39,884 bases of DNA from Streptomyces africanus (GTDB lineage Bacteria > Actinomycetota > Actinomycetes > Streptomycetales > Streptomycetaceae). How positions within the stretch are numbered: position 1 is the first letter of the stretch; each line of letters starts with the position of its first letter. The stretch is taken from positions 1 to 39,884 of the forward strand of contig NZ_MUKA01000209.1 in the NCBI RefSeq assembly GCF_002150735.1, given 5' to 3'. Below, piece by piece: positions 1 through 7,240 of the stretch. The notes below the pieces were generated by a model, which ran no database searches, was not told where the DNA came from, and was given only the letters and a program-made list of their open reading frames with translations. A program made the translations under genes and the position numbers.

Positions 1-934
1 CCCCGCGCTCCGTCTCCGGGCGCGGGGGCGGTGCGGGCACCGGCCCTCGCAGCGATGACGTCGGCGTGTCCGTGCCGCCCGAGTCCGCGATGGCCTGGAG
101 CATCTCACGGGCCAGGTCCGCCTCCGGGCGGCCCTCGGGGCGCTTGTCCAGCAGCTGCTGGAGGACGGGGGCGAGGGGACCGGCGCGGCGGGGCTCGGGC
201 AGGGGCTCGGTGACGATCGCGGTGAGCGTGGAGAACGTGGACGTACGGCGGAAGGGCGAGGCGCCCTCGACGGCCGCGTACAGCGTGGCGCCCAGGGCCC
301 AGACGTCGGAGGCGGGGCCCGGATCGGCGCCCTGGGCCCGCTCGGGGGCGAGGTAGTCCAGGGAGCCGACGAGTTCGCCGCTGCGGGTGAGGTGGGTGGC
401 CGAACCGTCGCCCGGGTCGTCCATGGTGGCGATGCCGAAGTCGGTGAGGACGACCCGGCCGGATGGGTCGAGCAGGATGTTGCCCGGCTTCACGTCCCGG
501 TGCAGGACGCCCGCGCGGTGGGCGGCGGCCAGGGCGTCCATGACCTTCGCGCCGATCCCGGCCGCCTCACCAGGGTCCAGTGGGCCGCGCTCGCGCAGTA
601 CGTCGTCCAGGGACGGCCCGTCGACCAGCTCCATGACGATGAGGGGGCGGCCGTCGACCTCGGCGATGTCGTGCACGGCGATGACACCGGGGTGGCGCAC
701 CCGGGCCGCCGCACGCGCCTCGCGCTGCATCCGCAGGTGCAGACCGGCCAGTTCGGGGCCGGCCGCGTCGGTGTACGTGCGCAGTTCCTTGACGGCCACC
801 TCACGGCCGAGGACCTCGTCGACGGCCTTCCAGACGACGCCCATGCCGCCGCGCCCCAGCTGCGCCGTGACGCGATAGCGGCCTGCCAGCAGCCGACCGG
901 TCCCGTCGGCCTGCCCCTGCTCCCCCGTTGACAC
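1..934 (-). CDS. Serine/threonine protein kinase (N-terminal kinase domain; 3' end outside window)
   Basis: A Hanks-type Ser/Thr kinase that would phosphorylate protein targets at the cytoplasmic face. About 311 residues are visible and the frame is still open at base 1. Starting from GTG at 934, the glycine loop LGRGGMG lies at about residues 26-32, the ATP-binding lysine in VAVKEL at 49, the catalytic loop HRDVKPGN at about 145-152, DFGIA at about 165-169, and GSLDYLAPER follows. After the kinase domain comes a Pro-rich linker (PAPPPRP), typical of the juxtamembrane region before a TM helix and sensor domain, or before a cytosolic tail, which are not in the window. The frame contains no stop over its whole visible length. 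GTG 934 is preceded by GGGGCAGCG, a modest ribosome binding site. Substrate and signal cannot be read from this part. Confidence 0.93.
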   Translation of the reverse strand, partial: MSTGEQGQADGTGRLLAGRYRVTAQLGRGGMGVVWKAVDEVLGREVAVKELRTYTDAAGPELAGLHLRMQREARAAARVRHPGVIAVHDIAEVDGRPLIVMELVDGPSLDDVLRERGPLDPGEAAGIGAKVMDALAAAHRAGVLHRDVKPGNILLDPSGRVVLTDFGIATMDDPGDGSATHLTRSGELVGSLDYLAPERAQGADPGPASDVWALGATLYAAVEGASPFRRTSTFSTLTAIVTEPLPEPRRAGPLAPVLQQLLDKRPEGRPEADLAREMLQAIADSGGTDTPTSSLRGPVPAPPPRPETERG

Positions 935-964
935 CGCTGCCCCGTTCTCGTGACACCACCGGAT

Positions 965-980
965 CACTGACACGTCAGTG
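965..980. promoter_or_regulatory. Palindrome upstream of the kinase gene
   Basis: Perfect inverted repeat CACTGAC-AC-GTCAGTG, with 7-bp arms and a 2-bp centre, 31 bp upstream of the kinase GTG. Several further TGAC words occur nearby (about 1008-1037). The size and position fit a repressor operator over the kinase promoter. No regulator in the window can be assigned to it. Confidence 0.4.
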
Positions 981-1076
981 TGTGGCGTACAGAGTACGGG
1001 GCGGCGATGACAGTGACGGCCGGTGGTGACGGCTGTGACAGGGCCGGTACGCGGGGCGGAACCCCGGGAGAAGCGG

Positions 1077-2378
1077 TCAGGCGGACGCCGTCAGGTCGCC
1101 CCGCCGGGGCACCGCGAAGCTCTCCAGGTCGGCCCGGGTCAGGCCGGTCAGCCGGGCGACCTCGCCGATGTCGAGGGCGCCGCAGTCCAGGCCGCGCAGC
1201 AGGTAGCCGCTGAGGGCCTTGGCGGTGGCGGGTTCGTCCATGACATCACCGCCGGTGCGGTTGGCGTAGCGGGCGAGGCGGGCGGCGGCCTGTTCGAAGC
1301 CCTCGCGGTAGAAGGCGAAGACGGCCGCGTAGCGGGTGGGGATGTGGCCGGGGTGCATGTCCCAGCCCTGGTAGTAGGCGCGGGCCAGCGCGCGGCGGGT
1401 GAGGCCGTAGTGCAGGCGCCAGGCGGCGTGCACCTTCTCGGTCGGGCCGATGGGCAGGACGTTGGTGGAGCCGTCGCAGACGCGCACGCCGGTGCCGGCC
1501 GCGGCGACCTGCATGACCGCCTTGGCGTGGTCGGCGGCGGGGTGGTCACTGGCCTGGTGGGCGGCGGAGACGCCGAGGCATGCGCTGTAGTCGAAGGTGC
1601 CGTAGTGCAGGCCGGTGGCGCGGCCCTCGGCGGCCTGGATCATACGGGCGACGGTGGCGGTGCCGTCGGCGGCGAGGATGGACTGGCTGGTCTCGATCTG
1701 TATCTCGAACCCGATCCGGCCGGGCTCCAGGCCGTGTGTCTTCTCGAAGGCGTCCAGCAGCCGCGCCATGGCGGTGACCTGCTCGGCGTAGGTCACCTTC
1801 GGCAGGGTGAGGACCAGCCCGCCGGGCAGGCCGCCGGCCCCCATCAGGCCGGTGAGGAAGATGTCGAGCGTGCGGATGCCCCGGGCCCGTACGGGCGCTT
1901 CCATGCACTTCATGCGGATGCCCATGCAGGGGGCCGCGGTGCGGTCCTCGTAGGCCTCGGCGATCAGCCGGGCGGCGCGGGCGGCGGCCTCGTCCTCCTC
2001 GGCGTCGGGGCGGTTGCCGTAGCCGTCCTCGAAGTCGACGCGCAGGTCCTCGATCGGCTCGCGCTCCAGCTTGGCGCGCACGCGCGCGTGGACGGGCTCG
2101 GCGAGTTCGTCCGGGAGACCGAGGACGGCGGCGAAGGATTCGGCGTCGGGGGCGTGCTGGTCGAGGGCGGCCAGGGCACGGTCGCCCCAGGAGCGGACGG
2201 TGTCGGCGGCGAAGACGTCGCCGGGTACGTAGACGGTGTGGACGGGCTGGCGGGTGCCGGGGTCTCCGGGGTAGCGGCGCTCCAGTTCGGCGTCGACCGG
2301 CGCGAGAGAGGCGCTGATCTCCTCGCTGACGGCGCCCGCGAGGCTCGTCGCCACCTTGTCCTGCCGGCCCTGACCCAT
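1077..2378 (-). CDS. DUF6986 / HpcH-HpaI-like aldolase
   Basis: A 433-residue protein of the DUF6986 family, related to the HpcH/HpaI aldolase and citrate lyase beta-subunit (TIM-barrel, phosphoenolpyruvate/pyruvate) superfamily. Visible motifs are the acidic RVDFEDGYGNRP segment, RMKCMEAPVRARG, LTLPKV, the FEIQIETSQS segment carrying the metal-binding Glu expected in this fold, and LHYGTFDYSACLGVSAA. It probably cleaves or condenses a small 2-oxo acid or acyl-CoA-like substrate in the cytoplasm; the exact reaction is not known. The start at 2378 is supported by AGGAGGG at 2386-2392. It stands alone between the kinase and a divergent phosphatase, and its promoter carries a palindromic operator, so it looks catabolite- or substrate-regulated. 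Confidence 0.85.
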   Translation of the reverse strand: MGQGRQDKVATSLAGAVSEEISASLAPVDAELERRYPGDPGTRQPVHTVYVPGDVFAADTVRSWGDRALAALDQHAPDAESFAAVLGLPDELAEPVHARVRAKLEREPIEDLRVDFEDGYGNRPDAEEDEAAARAARLIAEAYEDRTAAPCMGIRMKCMEAPVRARGIRTLDIFLTGLMGAGGLPGGLVLTLPKVTYAEQVTAMARLLDAFEKTHGLEPGRIGFEIQIETSQSILAADGTATVARMIQAAEGRATGLHYGTFDYSACLGVSAAHQASDHPAADHAKAVMQVAAAGTGVRVCDGSTNVLPIGPTEKVHAAWRLHYGLTRRALARAYYQGWDMHPGHIPTRYAAVFAFYREGFEQAAARLARYANRTGGDVMDEPATAKALSGYLLRGLDCGALDIGEVARLTGLTRADLESFAVPRRGDLTASA

Positions 2379-2395
2379 TCCGAGACCCTCCTGTT

Positions 2396-2458
2396 TTCCG
2401 TTCTACGGAATCAACAATCCGTAGAGCGAAGTTATCGGTCGACCTTCCGCCTGGTCAA
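2396..2458 (-). promoter_or_regulatory. Promoter and palindromic operator of the DUF6986 gene
   Basis: On the minus strand a -35 TTGACC (2453-2458) is followed after 18 bp by TAACTT (2429-2434). Just downstream, in the early transcribed region, is a perfect 15-bp palindrome TTCCGT-TCT-ACGGAA (2396-2410). A degraded second copy (ATCCGTAGAGCGAA, 2417-2430) overlaps the -10 and start point. Two 15-bp sites covering the start of transcription fit repression by an IclR-like dimer, the class that often controls glyoxylate and purine catabolism in Streptomyces. The regulator assignment is inference. Confidence 0.55.
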
Positions 2459-2572
2459 CACCGTCCTGACGTGGGGTTCCCCATCCTTCACCCTTGGTCG
2501 CCGCAGACCCACCCTCTTCTTCCGTATTCAGAGGGCAAGCTTCATCCTGACGCGCAAGGGGAGGGAGACCAC

Positions 2573-3478
2573 GTGCCGAACGAGGTCGGAGTGTCGCGCC
2601 GCCATGGGCTCAAGGCGGCGGCCGCCGCCGTCGTCGCAGGACCGCTGCTCACCACCGCGGGCCCCACACAGCCCGCTTCCGCCGGTGAGCACCCGGGCGC
2701 CCTGGACGTCATGACGTTCAACGTCCGCTTCGGGACCGTCGTCGACTCGACACCGCGCTGGGAGGTGCGCCGACCGGTGATGCGAGAACTGCTGCGCCGC
2801 GAGCGACCGCACGTCATCGGCACCCAGGAAGGGCTCTACCGGCAAGTGCGCGCGATCGAGAAGGATCTCGGCGAGCACTACGACTGGATCGGCACCGGAC
2901 GCGGGGGCGGCAGTAAGGACGAGTTCATGGCGGTCTTCTACGACACGCGCAGACTCGAGCCGATCGAGTTCGATCACTTCTGGCTGTCCGACACCCCGTA
3001 CACGATCGCCTCGAACACCTGGGGCGCGGACTGGCTGCGCATGGTGACGTGGGTCCGTTTCGTCGATCTCGCCGACGGGGGACGGGAGTTCTACGTCCTC
3101 AACACCCATCTGGACAGCGTCAGCCAGTACGCCCGGGAACGCTCGGCGCACCTCATCGGCGAGACGATCGCCGGGTGGGACCGGTCGTTACCGGTCATCG
3201 TCACCGGCGACTTCAACGCGGCCGCCCACGACAACCGGGTGTACGACCTCATGCTGGACGTCGGACTGGTGGACGCCTGGGACGCGGCGGCCTCGCGGGG
3301 CCCGGCGTACGGGACGCACCACGGCTACCGGGCGCCCAGGCCCGGCGGGCGGCGCATCGACTGGATCCTCACCACGCCCGGGGTGACCACGCACTGGGCC
3401 GGGATGAACACCTTCAGCATGGACGGGACGTTCCCGAGCGACCATCTGCCGGTGCAGGCCTCGATGACCCTGGGATGA
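2573..3478 (+). CDS. Tat-exported endonuclease/exonuclease/phosphatase family protein
   Basis: An EEP-fold metal-dependent phosphodiesterase or phosphatase, likely extracellular. I chose GTG 2573 (301 codons plus stop) over an upstream ATG at 2471 because AAGGGGAGGGAG lies just before it and the Tat signal then begins near the N-terminus: SRRHGLK at about residues 8-14, an Ala-rich hydrophobic stretch, and a likely cleavage after ASA (37). EEP motifs follow: MTFNVRFG, the metal-binding Glu in IGTQEGL, NTHLDS, the Asp/Asn pair in GDFNAAAHDN, and the terminal SDHLPV with the catalytic Asp-His. Substrate could be a phosphorylated lipid, nucleic acid or inositol-type compound; the sequence does not decide. 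It is monocistronic and ends at a strong terminator. Confidence 0.9.
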   Translation: MPNEVGVSRRHGLKAAAAAVVAGPLLTTAGPTQPASAGEHPGALDVMTFNVRFGTVVDSTPRWEVRRPVMRELLRRERPHVIGTQEGLYRQVRAIEKDLGEHYDWIGTGRGGGSKDEFMAVFYDTRRLEPIEFDHFWLSDTPYTIASNTWGADWLRMVTWVRFVDLADGGREFYVLNTHLDSVSQYARERSAHLIGETIAGWDRSLPVIVTGDFNAAAHDNRVYDLMLDVGLVDAWDAAASRGPAYGTHHGYRAPRPGGRRIDWILTTPGVTTHWAGMNTFSMDGTFPSDHLPVQASMTLG

Positions 3479-3482
3479 GAAG

Positions 3483-3518
3483 AGGCCCCCGTGACCGTTC
3501 GTGCGGTCACGGGGGCCT
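3483..3518. terminator. Bidirectional terminator between the EEP gene and etfA
   Basis: A 15-bp perfect stem (AGGCCCCCGTGACCG paired with its complement) around a 6-nt loop TTCGTG, located between the convergent stops at 3478 and 3536. It can serve both genes. Confidence 0.85.
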
Positions 3519-3535
3519 TCCAGAGCCGGGGTCGA

Positions 3536-4498
3536 TCAGCCCTTGCGGGTCTTGATCTCCTCGGTCAGCGCGGGGACGACGTCGAAGAGGTCGCCGACGA
3601 CGCCGTAGTCGACGAGGTCGAAGATCGGGGCCTCGGCGTCCTTGTTGATCGCCACGATCGTCTTCGAGGTCTGCATACCGGCGCGGTGCTGGATCGCACC
3701 GGAGATGCCGGAGGCGATGTACAGCTGCGGCGAGACGGACTTGCCCGTCTGGCCGACCTGGTTGGTGTGCGGGTACCAGCCGGCGTCGACAGCGGCACGC
3801 GAGGCACCGACGGCCGCGCCGAGGGAGTCGGCGAGGGCCTCGATGATCGCGAAGTTCTCCGCGCCGTTGACGCCACGGCCACCGGAGACCACGATCGCGG
3901 CCTCGGTCAGCTCCGGACGGCCCGTCGACTCACGCGGCGTACGGCCGGTGACCTTGGTACCGGTGGCCTTCTCGGAGAAGGTCACCGACAGCGCCTCGAC
4001 CGCACCGGCGGCCGGGGCGGCCTCGACGGCTGCGCTGTTGGGCTTGACCGTGATGACCGGGGTGCCCTTGGAGACACGGGACTTGGTGGTGAAGGACGCG
4101 GCGAACACCGACTGCGTGGCCACCGGGCCCTCCTCGCCGGCCTCCAGGTCGACGGCGTCGGTGATGATGCCGGAGCCCAGACGCAGCGCCAGCCGGGCGG
4201 CGATCTCCTTGCCCTCGGCGGAGGACGGGACCAGCACGGCCGCCGGGGACACCTCGGCAACCGCGGCCTGGAGGGCGTCCACCTTCGGTACGACCAGGTA
4301 GTCGGCGTACTCGGACGCCTCGTGCGTGAGGACCTTGACCGCGCCGTGCTCGGCGAGCGTGGCGGCGGTGTCGGCGGCGCCGTTGCCGAGCGCGACGGCG
4401 ACCGGCTCGCCGATGCGGCGGGCCAGGGTCAGCAGCTCCAGGGTGGGCTTGCGGACGGCACCGTCCACGTGGTCGACGTAGACGAGAACTTCAGCCAT
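3536..4498 (-). CDS. etfA: Electron transfer flavoprotein subunit alpha
   Basis: The 320-residue alpha subunit of the ETF heterodimer, which accepts electrons from acyl-CoA dehydrogenases and passes them to the respiratory chain through ETF-quinone oxidoreductase. The N-terminal domain begins MAEVLVYVDHVDG. The FAD-binding C-terminal domain is complete, with SGGRGVNGAENF, the GASRAAVDAGW stretch, NQVGQTGKSVSPQLYIA, GISGAIQH and the final NKDAEAPIFDLVDYGVVGDL signature. It lies 55 bp downstream of etfB on the same strand and shares its promoter. Length and motifs are normal for the family. Confidence 0.98.
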   Translation of the reverse strand: MAEVLVYVDHVDGAVRKPTLELLTLARRIGEPVAVALGNGAADTAATLAEHGAVKVLTHEASEYADYLVVPKVDALQAAVAEVSPAAVLVPSSAEGKEIAARLALRLGSGIITDAVDLEAGEEGPVATQSVFAASFTTKSRVSKGTPVITVKPNSAAVEAAPAAGAVEALSVTFSEKATGTKVTGRTPRESTGRPELTEAAIVVSGGRGVNGAENFAIIEALADSLGAAVGASRAAVDAGWYPHTNQVGQTGKSVSPQLYIASGISGAIQHRAGMQTSKTIVAINKDAEAPIFDLVDYGVVGDLFDVVPALTEEIKTRKG

Positions 4499-4553
4499 GG
4501 GACTTCTTCTCTCCTGCTTGCGAAAGATGAGGGGCGGTCAGCGAATGCGGGGC

Positions 4554-5342
4554 TCAGATGAACTTCTGGCCCGCGAGGAACTCAGCGAGCTGCTTGCCGC
4601 CCTCGCCCTCGTCCTTGACGATCGTGCCCGCGGTACGGGCCGGACGCTCGGCCGCGTTGTCGACCGTGGTGTAGGCGCCCGCCAGGCCGACCTCGTCCGC
4701 CTCGATGTCGAGGTCGGACAGGTCCCAGGACTCCACCGGCTTCTTCTTGGCCGCCATGATGCCCTTGAAGGACGGGTAACGCGCCTCGCCCGACTGGTCG
4801 GTCACCGACACGACCGCCGGCAGGGAGGCCTCCAGGCTCTCGGAGGCGGCGTCGCCGTCGCGGCGGCCCTTGACCGTGCCGTCCTCGACCGACACCTCGG
4901 AGAGCAGGGTCACCTGCGGCACGCCCAGACGCTCGGCGAGCAGCGCGGGCACGACGCCCATGGTGCCGTCGGTGGAGGCCATGCCGGAGATGACCAGGTC
5001 GTATCCGGCCTTCTCGATCGCCTTGGCCAGGACCAGGGAGGTGCCGATGGCGTCGGTGCCGTGGATGTCGTCGTCCTCGACGTGGATCGCCTTGTCGGCG
5101 CCCATGGACAGCGCCTTGCGCAGGGCGTCCTTGGCGTCCTCGGGGCCCACCGTCAGGACGGTGATCTCCACGTCGTCGTCGGAGTTCTCGGAGATCTGCA
5201 GCGCCTGCTCGACCGCGTACTCGTCGAGCTCGGAGAGCAGACCGTCCACGTCGTCCCGGTCGACGGTCAGGTCATCGGCGAAGTGCCGGTCGCCAGTGGC
5301 GTCGGGCACGTACTTCACAGTGACAACGATCCTCAAGCTCAC
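4554..5342 (-). CDS. etfB: Electron transfer flavoprotein subunit beta
   Basis: The 262-residue beta subunit of ETF, partner of the adjacent etfA; it binds AMP and docks on dehydrogenases. Visible features are the N-terminal VVTVKYVPD, a DEYAVEQAL segment, VLTVGPEDAKDALRKALSMGADKAIHV, the recognition region LVISGMASTDGTMGVVPALLAERLG and SVTDQSGEARYPSFKGIMAAKKKP. The start is GTG at 5342, with AGGAGAG about 7 nt upstream. It is first in the etfBA operon. A large palindrome lies over the promoter. Confidence 0.98.
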   Translation of the reverse strand: MSLRIVVTVKYVPDATGDRHFADDLTVDRDDVDGLLSELDEYAVEQALQISENSDDDVEITVLTVGPEDAKDALRKALSMGADKAIHVEDDDIHGTDAIGTSLVLAKAIEKAGYDLVISGMASTDGTMGVVPALLAERLGVPQVTLLSEVSVEDGTVKGRRDGDAASESLEASLPAVVSVTDQSGEARYPSFKGIMAAKKKPVESWDLSDLDIEADEVGLAGAYTTVDNAAERPARTAGTIVKDEGEGGKQLAEFLAGQKFI

Positions 5343-5371
5343 GCCGGCTCTCCTACTGCATCGTCATTTCC

Positions 5372-5396
5372 ATGCTGCCTACTTGCAGGCAGCATA
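5372..5396 (-). promoter_or_regulatory. 24-bp palindrome overlapping the etfBA promoter
   Basis: Arms ATGCTGCCT (5372-5380) and AGGCAGCAT (5387-5395) are perfect, around a 6-nt spacer, 30 bp upstream of the etfB start. Reading on the minus strand, a -10-like TATGCT (5391-5396) is built into the distal arm, so a protein bound here would block the start of transcription. It could instead form a leader hairpin. The length and symmetry suggest a TetR-type dimer site, but no regulator is adjacent. Confidence 0.55.
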
Positions 5397-5446
5397 GGCG
5401 CCTCAAGCGGCCGATCCCGGTCGGGGCGACCCACGCTCCGAGCGAA

Positions 5447-5462
5447 ATATTACTCACCAGTA
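5447..5462 (-). promoter_or_regulatory. TACT-CACC-AGTA element and AT-rich -10-like box upstream of etfB
   Basis: A short palindrome TACT-CACC-AGTA (5451-5462) overlaps a minus-strand TAATAT box (5447-5452), about 110 bp upstream of the etfB start. This may be a second promoter of etfBA with its own operator. TACTnnnnAGTA-like sites would fit a fatty-acid or beta-oxidation TetR regulator; that link is inference. Confidence 0.3.
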
Positions 5463-5561
5463 CATCCAGTTCGTTCCCGCTAAGCAAGCGCTTTGAACTG
5501 TGACCTTCGCAACGCAGCGTAACCGGAACTCGACGGTCCCGCAGCACGGGGGACGCGCGGA

Positions 5562-6053
5562 TCAGTCGCGCAGGCGGTTGAAACGTCCCTGGTGGTAGAG
5601 GAGCGGCCGGCCGGTGCCCGTGTGGTCGCCGTGCACGACCTCCGCGATCACGATGCGGTGGTCCCCGGCGGGCACGCGCGTGACGACCCGGCCCACCAGC
5701 CAGGCCGGCACACCGTCGAGGACGGGGACCCCCTCGGGCCCGTCCTGCCAGGCGGTGGGCGGCGCGAAGCGGTCGGCTCCGCTGCGGGCGAAGGTGGCCG
5801 CCAGCTCCTGCTGGTGCTCGCCGAGGATGTGGACGCCGACATGGCCGGCCGCCGCGATCGCGGGCCAGCTGGAGGAGCCGGTGCCGACCCCGAAGGACAG
5901 CAGGGGCGGCTCGGCCGAGACGGAGGCCAGCGAGGTGGCGGTGAAGCCCACCGGGCCGGTGTCGCCACGGGCGGTGATCACGGCGACTCCTGCCGCGTGC
6001 CGCCGGAAGACCGAGCGCAGGAGGTCGGGCGTGGCGAGAAGGTCCGCAGGCAT
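5562..6053 (-). CDS. Flavin reductase family (FMN-binding split barrel) protein
   Basis: A flavin reductase-like protein of about 163 residues that would reduce FMN/FAD with NAD(P)H, or bind FMN, for a partner oxygenase in the cytoplasm. Family motifs include LRSVFRRHAAGVAVITA, GPVGFTATSLASVSAEPPLLSFGV, ARSGADRFA, and the C-terminal AGDHRIVIAEVVHGD and RPLLYHQGRF. I start it at ATG 6053. An in-frame TTG at 6089 with GGGAG 5 nt upstream would add 12 residues (TAPTIYRQPDP), and that TTGACT may instead be a -35 box. No monooxygenase gene lies beside it, so its partner is unknown. Confidence 0.88.
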   Translation of the reverse strand: MPADLLATPDLLRSVFRRHAAGVAVITARGDTGPVGFTATSLASVSAEPPLLSFGVGTGSSSWPAIAAAGHVGVHILGEHQQELAATFARSGADRFAPPTAWQDGPEGVPVLDGVPAWLVGRVVTRVPAGDHRIVIAEVVHGDHTGTGRPLLYHQGRFNRLRD

Positions 6054-6148
6054 GGGGTCAGGCTGACGATAAATGGTTGGCGCAGTCAAGTTCGCTCCCG
6101 GCTGCGGGACCGGATGTGGGAGATGACTCACCGACCGGGTCGCGTCCC

Positions 6149-6562
6149 TCACACCGCCTCCCCCAGCGCGGCGATCACATCGGCCTTGCGCGGCTGGCCG
6201 GTGGCCCGCCGGACCACCCGGCCGTCGGCGTCGAGGACCAGCACGGTCGGGGTCTTGAGGATGTCCAGCCGTCGTACGAGGCCCAGATGGGCCTCGGCGT
6301 CGATCTCGACGTGGGTCACGCCCGGGACCATGCCGGCGACCTCGCCGAGGACCCGCCGGGTCGCCCGGCAGGGTGCGCAGAACGCGCTGGAGAACTGCAC
6401 GAGTGTGGCCCGCTCGCCCAGTTCCGCGCCCAGCTCGGCCGCGTCCAGCAGCTTGCCGTCGTCCCGCCCGCGCACTCGCACTCTCCCGCTCCGCCGCCGT
6501 TGCAGCACTCCGAAGGCGCTCGCCGCAGCGAGCACCACTACGCACACCACCAGTCCGGTCAT
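6149..6562 (-). CDS. Membrane-anchored thioredoxin-like protein
   Basis: 137 residues: an N-terminal hydrophobic segment (about residues 3-20, TGLVVCVVVLAAASAFGVL), a basic stretch QRRRSGRVRVRGR, then a thioredoxin fold. The active site is F-C-A-P-C (Cys62/Cys65), with Phe replacing the usual Trp, and the cis-Pro is in LKTPTVLVLD. It probably catalyses thiol-disulfide exchange at the membrane. GGAGGTG lies directly upstream of ATG 6562. It is divergent from a DUF4395 membrane protein with a CxxC-like motif, a pairing that suggests a shared redox job. Confidence 0.9.
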   Translation of the reverse strand: MTGLVVCVVVLAAASAFGVLQRRRSGRVRVRGRDDGKLLDAAELGAELGERATLVQFSSAFCAPCRATRRVLGEVAGMVPGVTHVEIDAEAHLGLVRRLDILKTPTVLVLDADGRVVRRATGQPRKADVIAALGEAV

Positions 6563-6640
6563 CACCTCCTGCAAGCGTTCACGAGACCGCAAAGATTCCC
6601 GCCCACCCAACGGGCCCGTGCTGCGGAATGCTTGGTTCCC

Positions 6641-7057
6641 ATGGACATCGATGCACGAGGGCCGCGTTTCGGCGCGGCCGTGACGACCGTCGTCCTGGCG
6701 GTCGTTCTGGTCACGGGGAGCGCGTGGCTGCTGGCCTGGCAGACGCTGGCGTTCCTGCTGGGCGCGGCCGGTGGAGTGACCCGGTCGCCCTACGGCCTGC
6801 TGTTCGCCAAAACCGTACGCCCGCGGCTCGGGCCGCCGGTCGCGTTCGAGGCGCCCGAACCGCCGCGTTTCGCCCAGGCGGTGGGGCTGGTCTTCGCCGG
6901 ACTCGGGCTCGTCGGCTACACCCTGGGACCCGGCTGGCTGGGTCTCGCGGCCACCGGCGCCGCGCTCGCGGCCGCTTTTCTGAACGCCGCGTTCGGGTAC
7001 TGCCTGGGATGCGAGATGTACCTGCTCATGCGCCGGGTGACGGTGCGCGCGGAGTAA
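6641..7057 (+). CDS. DUF4395 membrane protein
   Basis: A 138-residue integral membrane protein. It begins MDIDARGPRFGAAVT, has hydrophobic helices at about residues 11-45 and 75-115, and carries the family's Cys motif near the C-terminus, GYCLGCEMYLL. DUF4395 proteins are often next to thioredoxin or rhodanese genes and are thought to act in membrane thiol or sulfur chemistry; the divergent thioredoxin 78 bp away agrees. The start is ATG 6641 with only a weak purine stretch upstream. Function is not experimentally clear. Confidence 0.88.
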   Translation: MDIDARGPRFGAAVTTVVLAVVLVTGSAWLLAWQTLAFLLGAAGGVTRSPYGLLFAKTVRPRLGPPVAFEAPEPPRFAQAVGLVFAGLGLVGYTLGPGWLGLAATGAALAAAFLNAAFGYCLGCEMYLLMRRVTVRAE

Positions 7058-7165
7058 TGGGAGCGTAAAAGCACGAGGTGGGATCGCGACTACGTGACGA
7101 GAATCTCCTCCCGGGCGGGCACGGGGACTGGCTACCCGGCCGTTCTTCGGGCACGATCTGCGACA

Positions 7166-7213
7166 AGCCGTAAACCTACGGCTGCGTAACTTCCACTGGG
7201 AATCCCTTCCCAG
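7166..7213 (+). promoter_or_regulatory. Cluster of palindromes in the plsC leader/promoter
   Basis: Three overlapping or adjacent symmetric elements lie upstream of ATG 7241. They are AGCCGT-AAACCT-ACGGCT (7166-7183), the interrupted palindrome AANNTACG-GCTG-CGTANNTT (7173-7192), and a perfect CTGGGAA-TCCC-TTCCCAG (7196-7213). TACG/CGTA palindromes fit a TetR-type lipid regulator; the last element may be an operator or a leader hairpin just ahead of the ribosome binding site. Assignments are inference. Confidence 0.4.
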
Positions 7214-7240
7214 GCAGAGCAGGAAGGGTCCGGCCCGCCC

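Noticed and set aside
961..985. Possible PafBC-like motif on the minus strand (GTGTCAGTG)
   Set aside because: The first base and the -10 element do not fit; the site is better explained as a simple palindrome.
1023..2714. A 563-codon plus-strand frame over the DUF6986 gene
   Set aside because: Gly/Ala/Val-rich antisense shadow; the minus-strand DUF6986 protein has recognisable motifs and a ribosome binding site.
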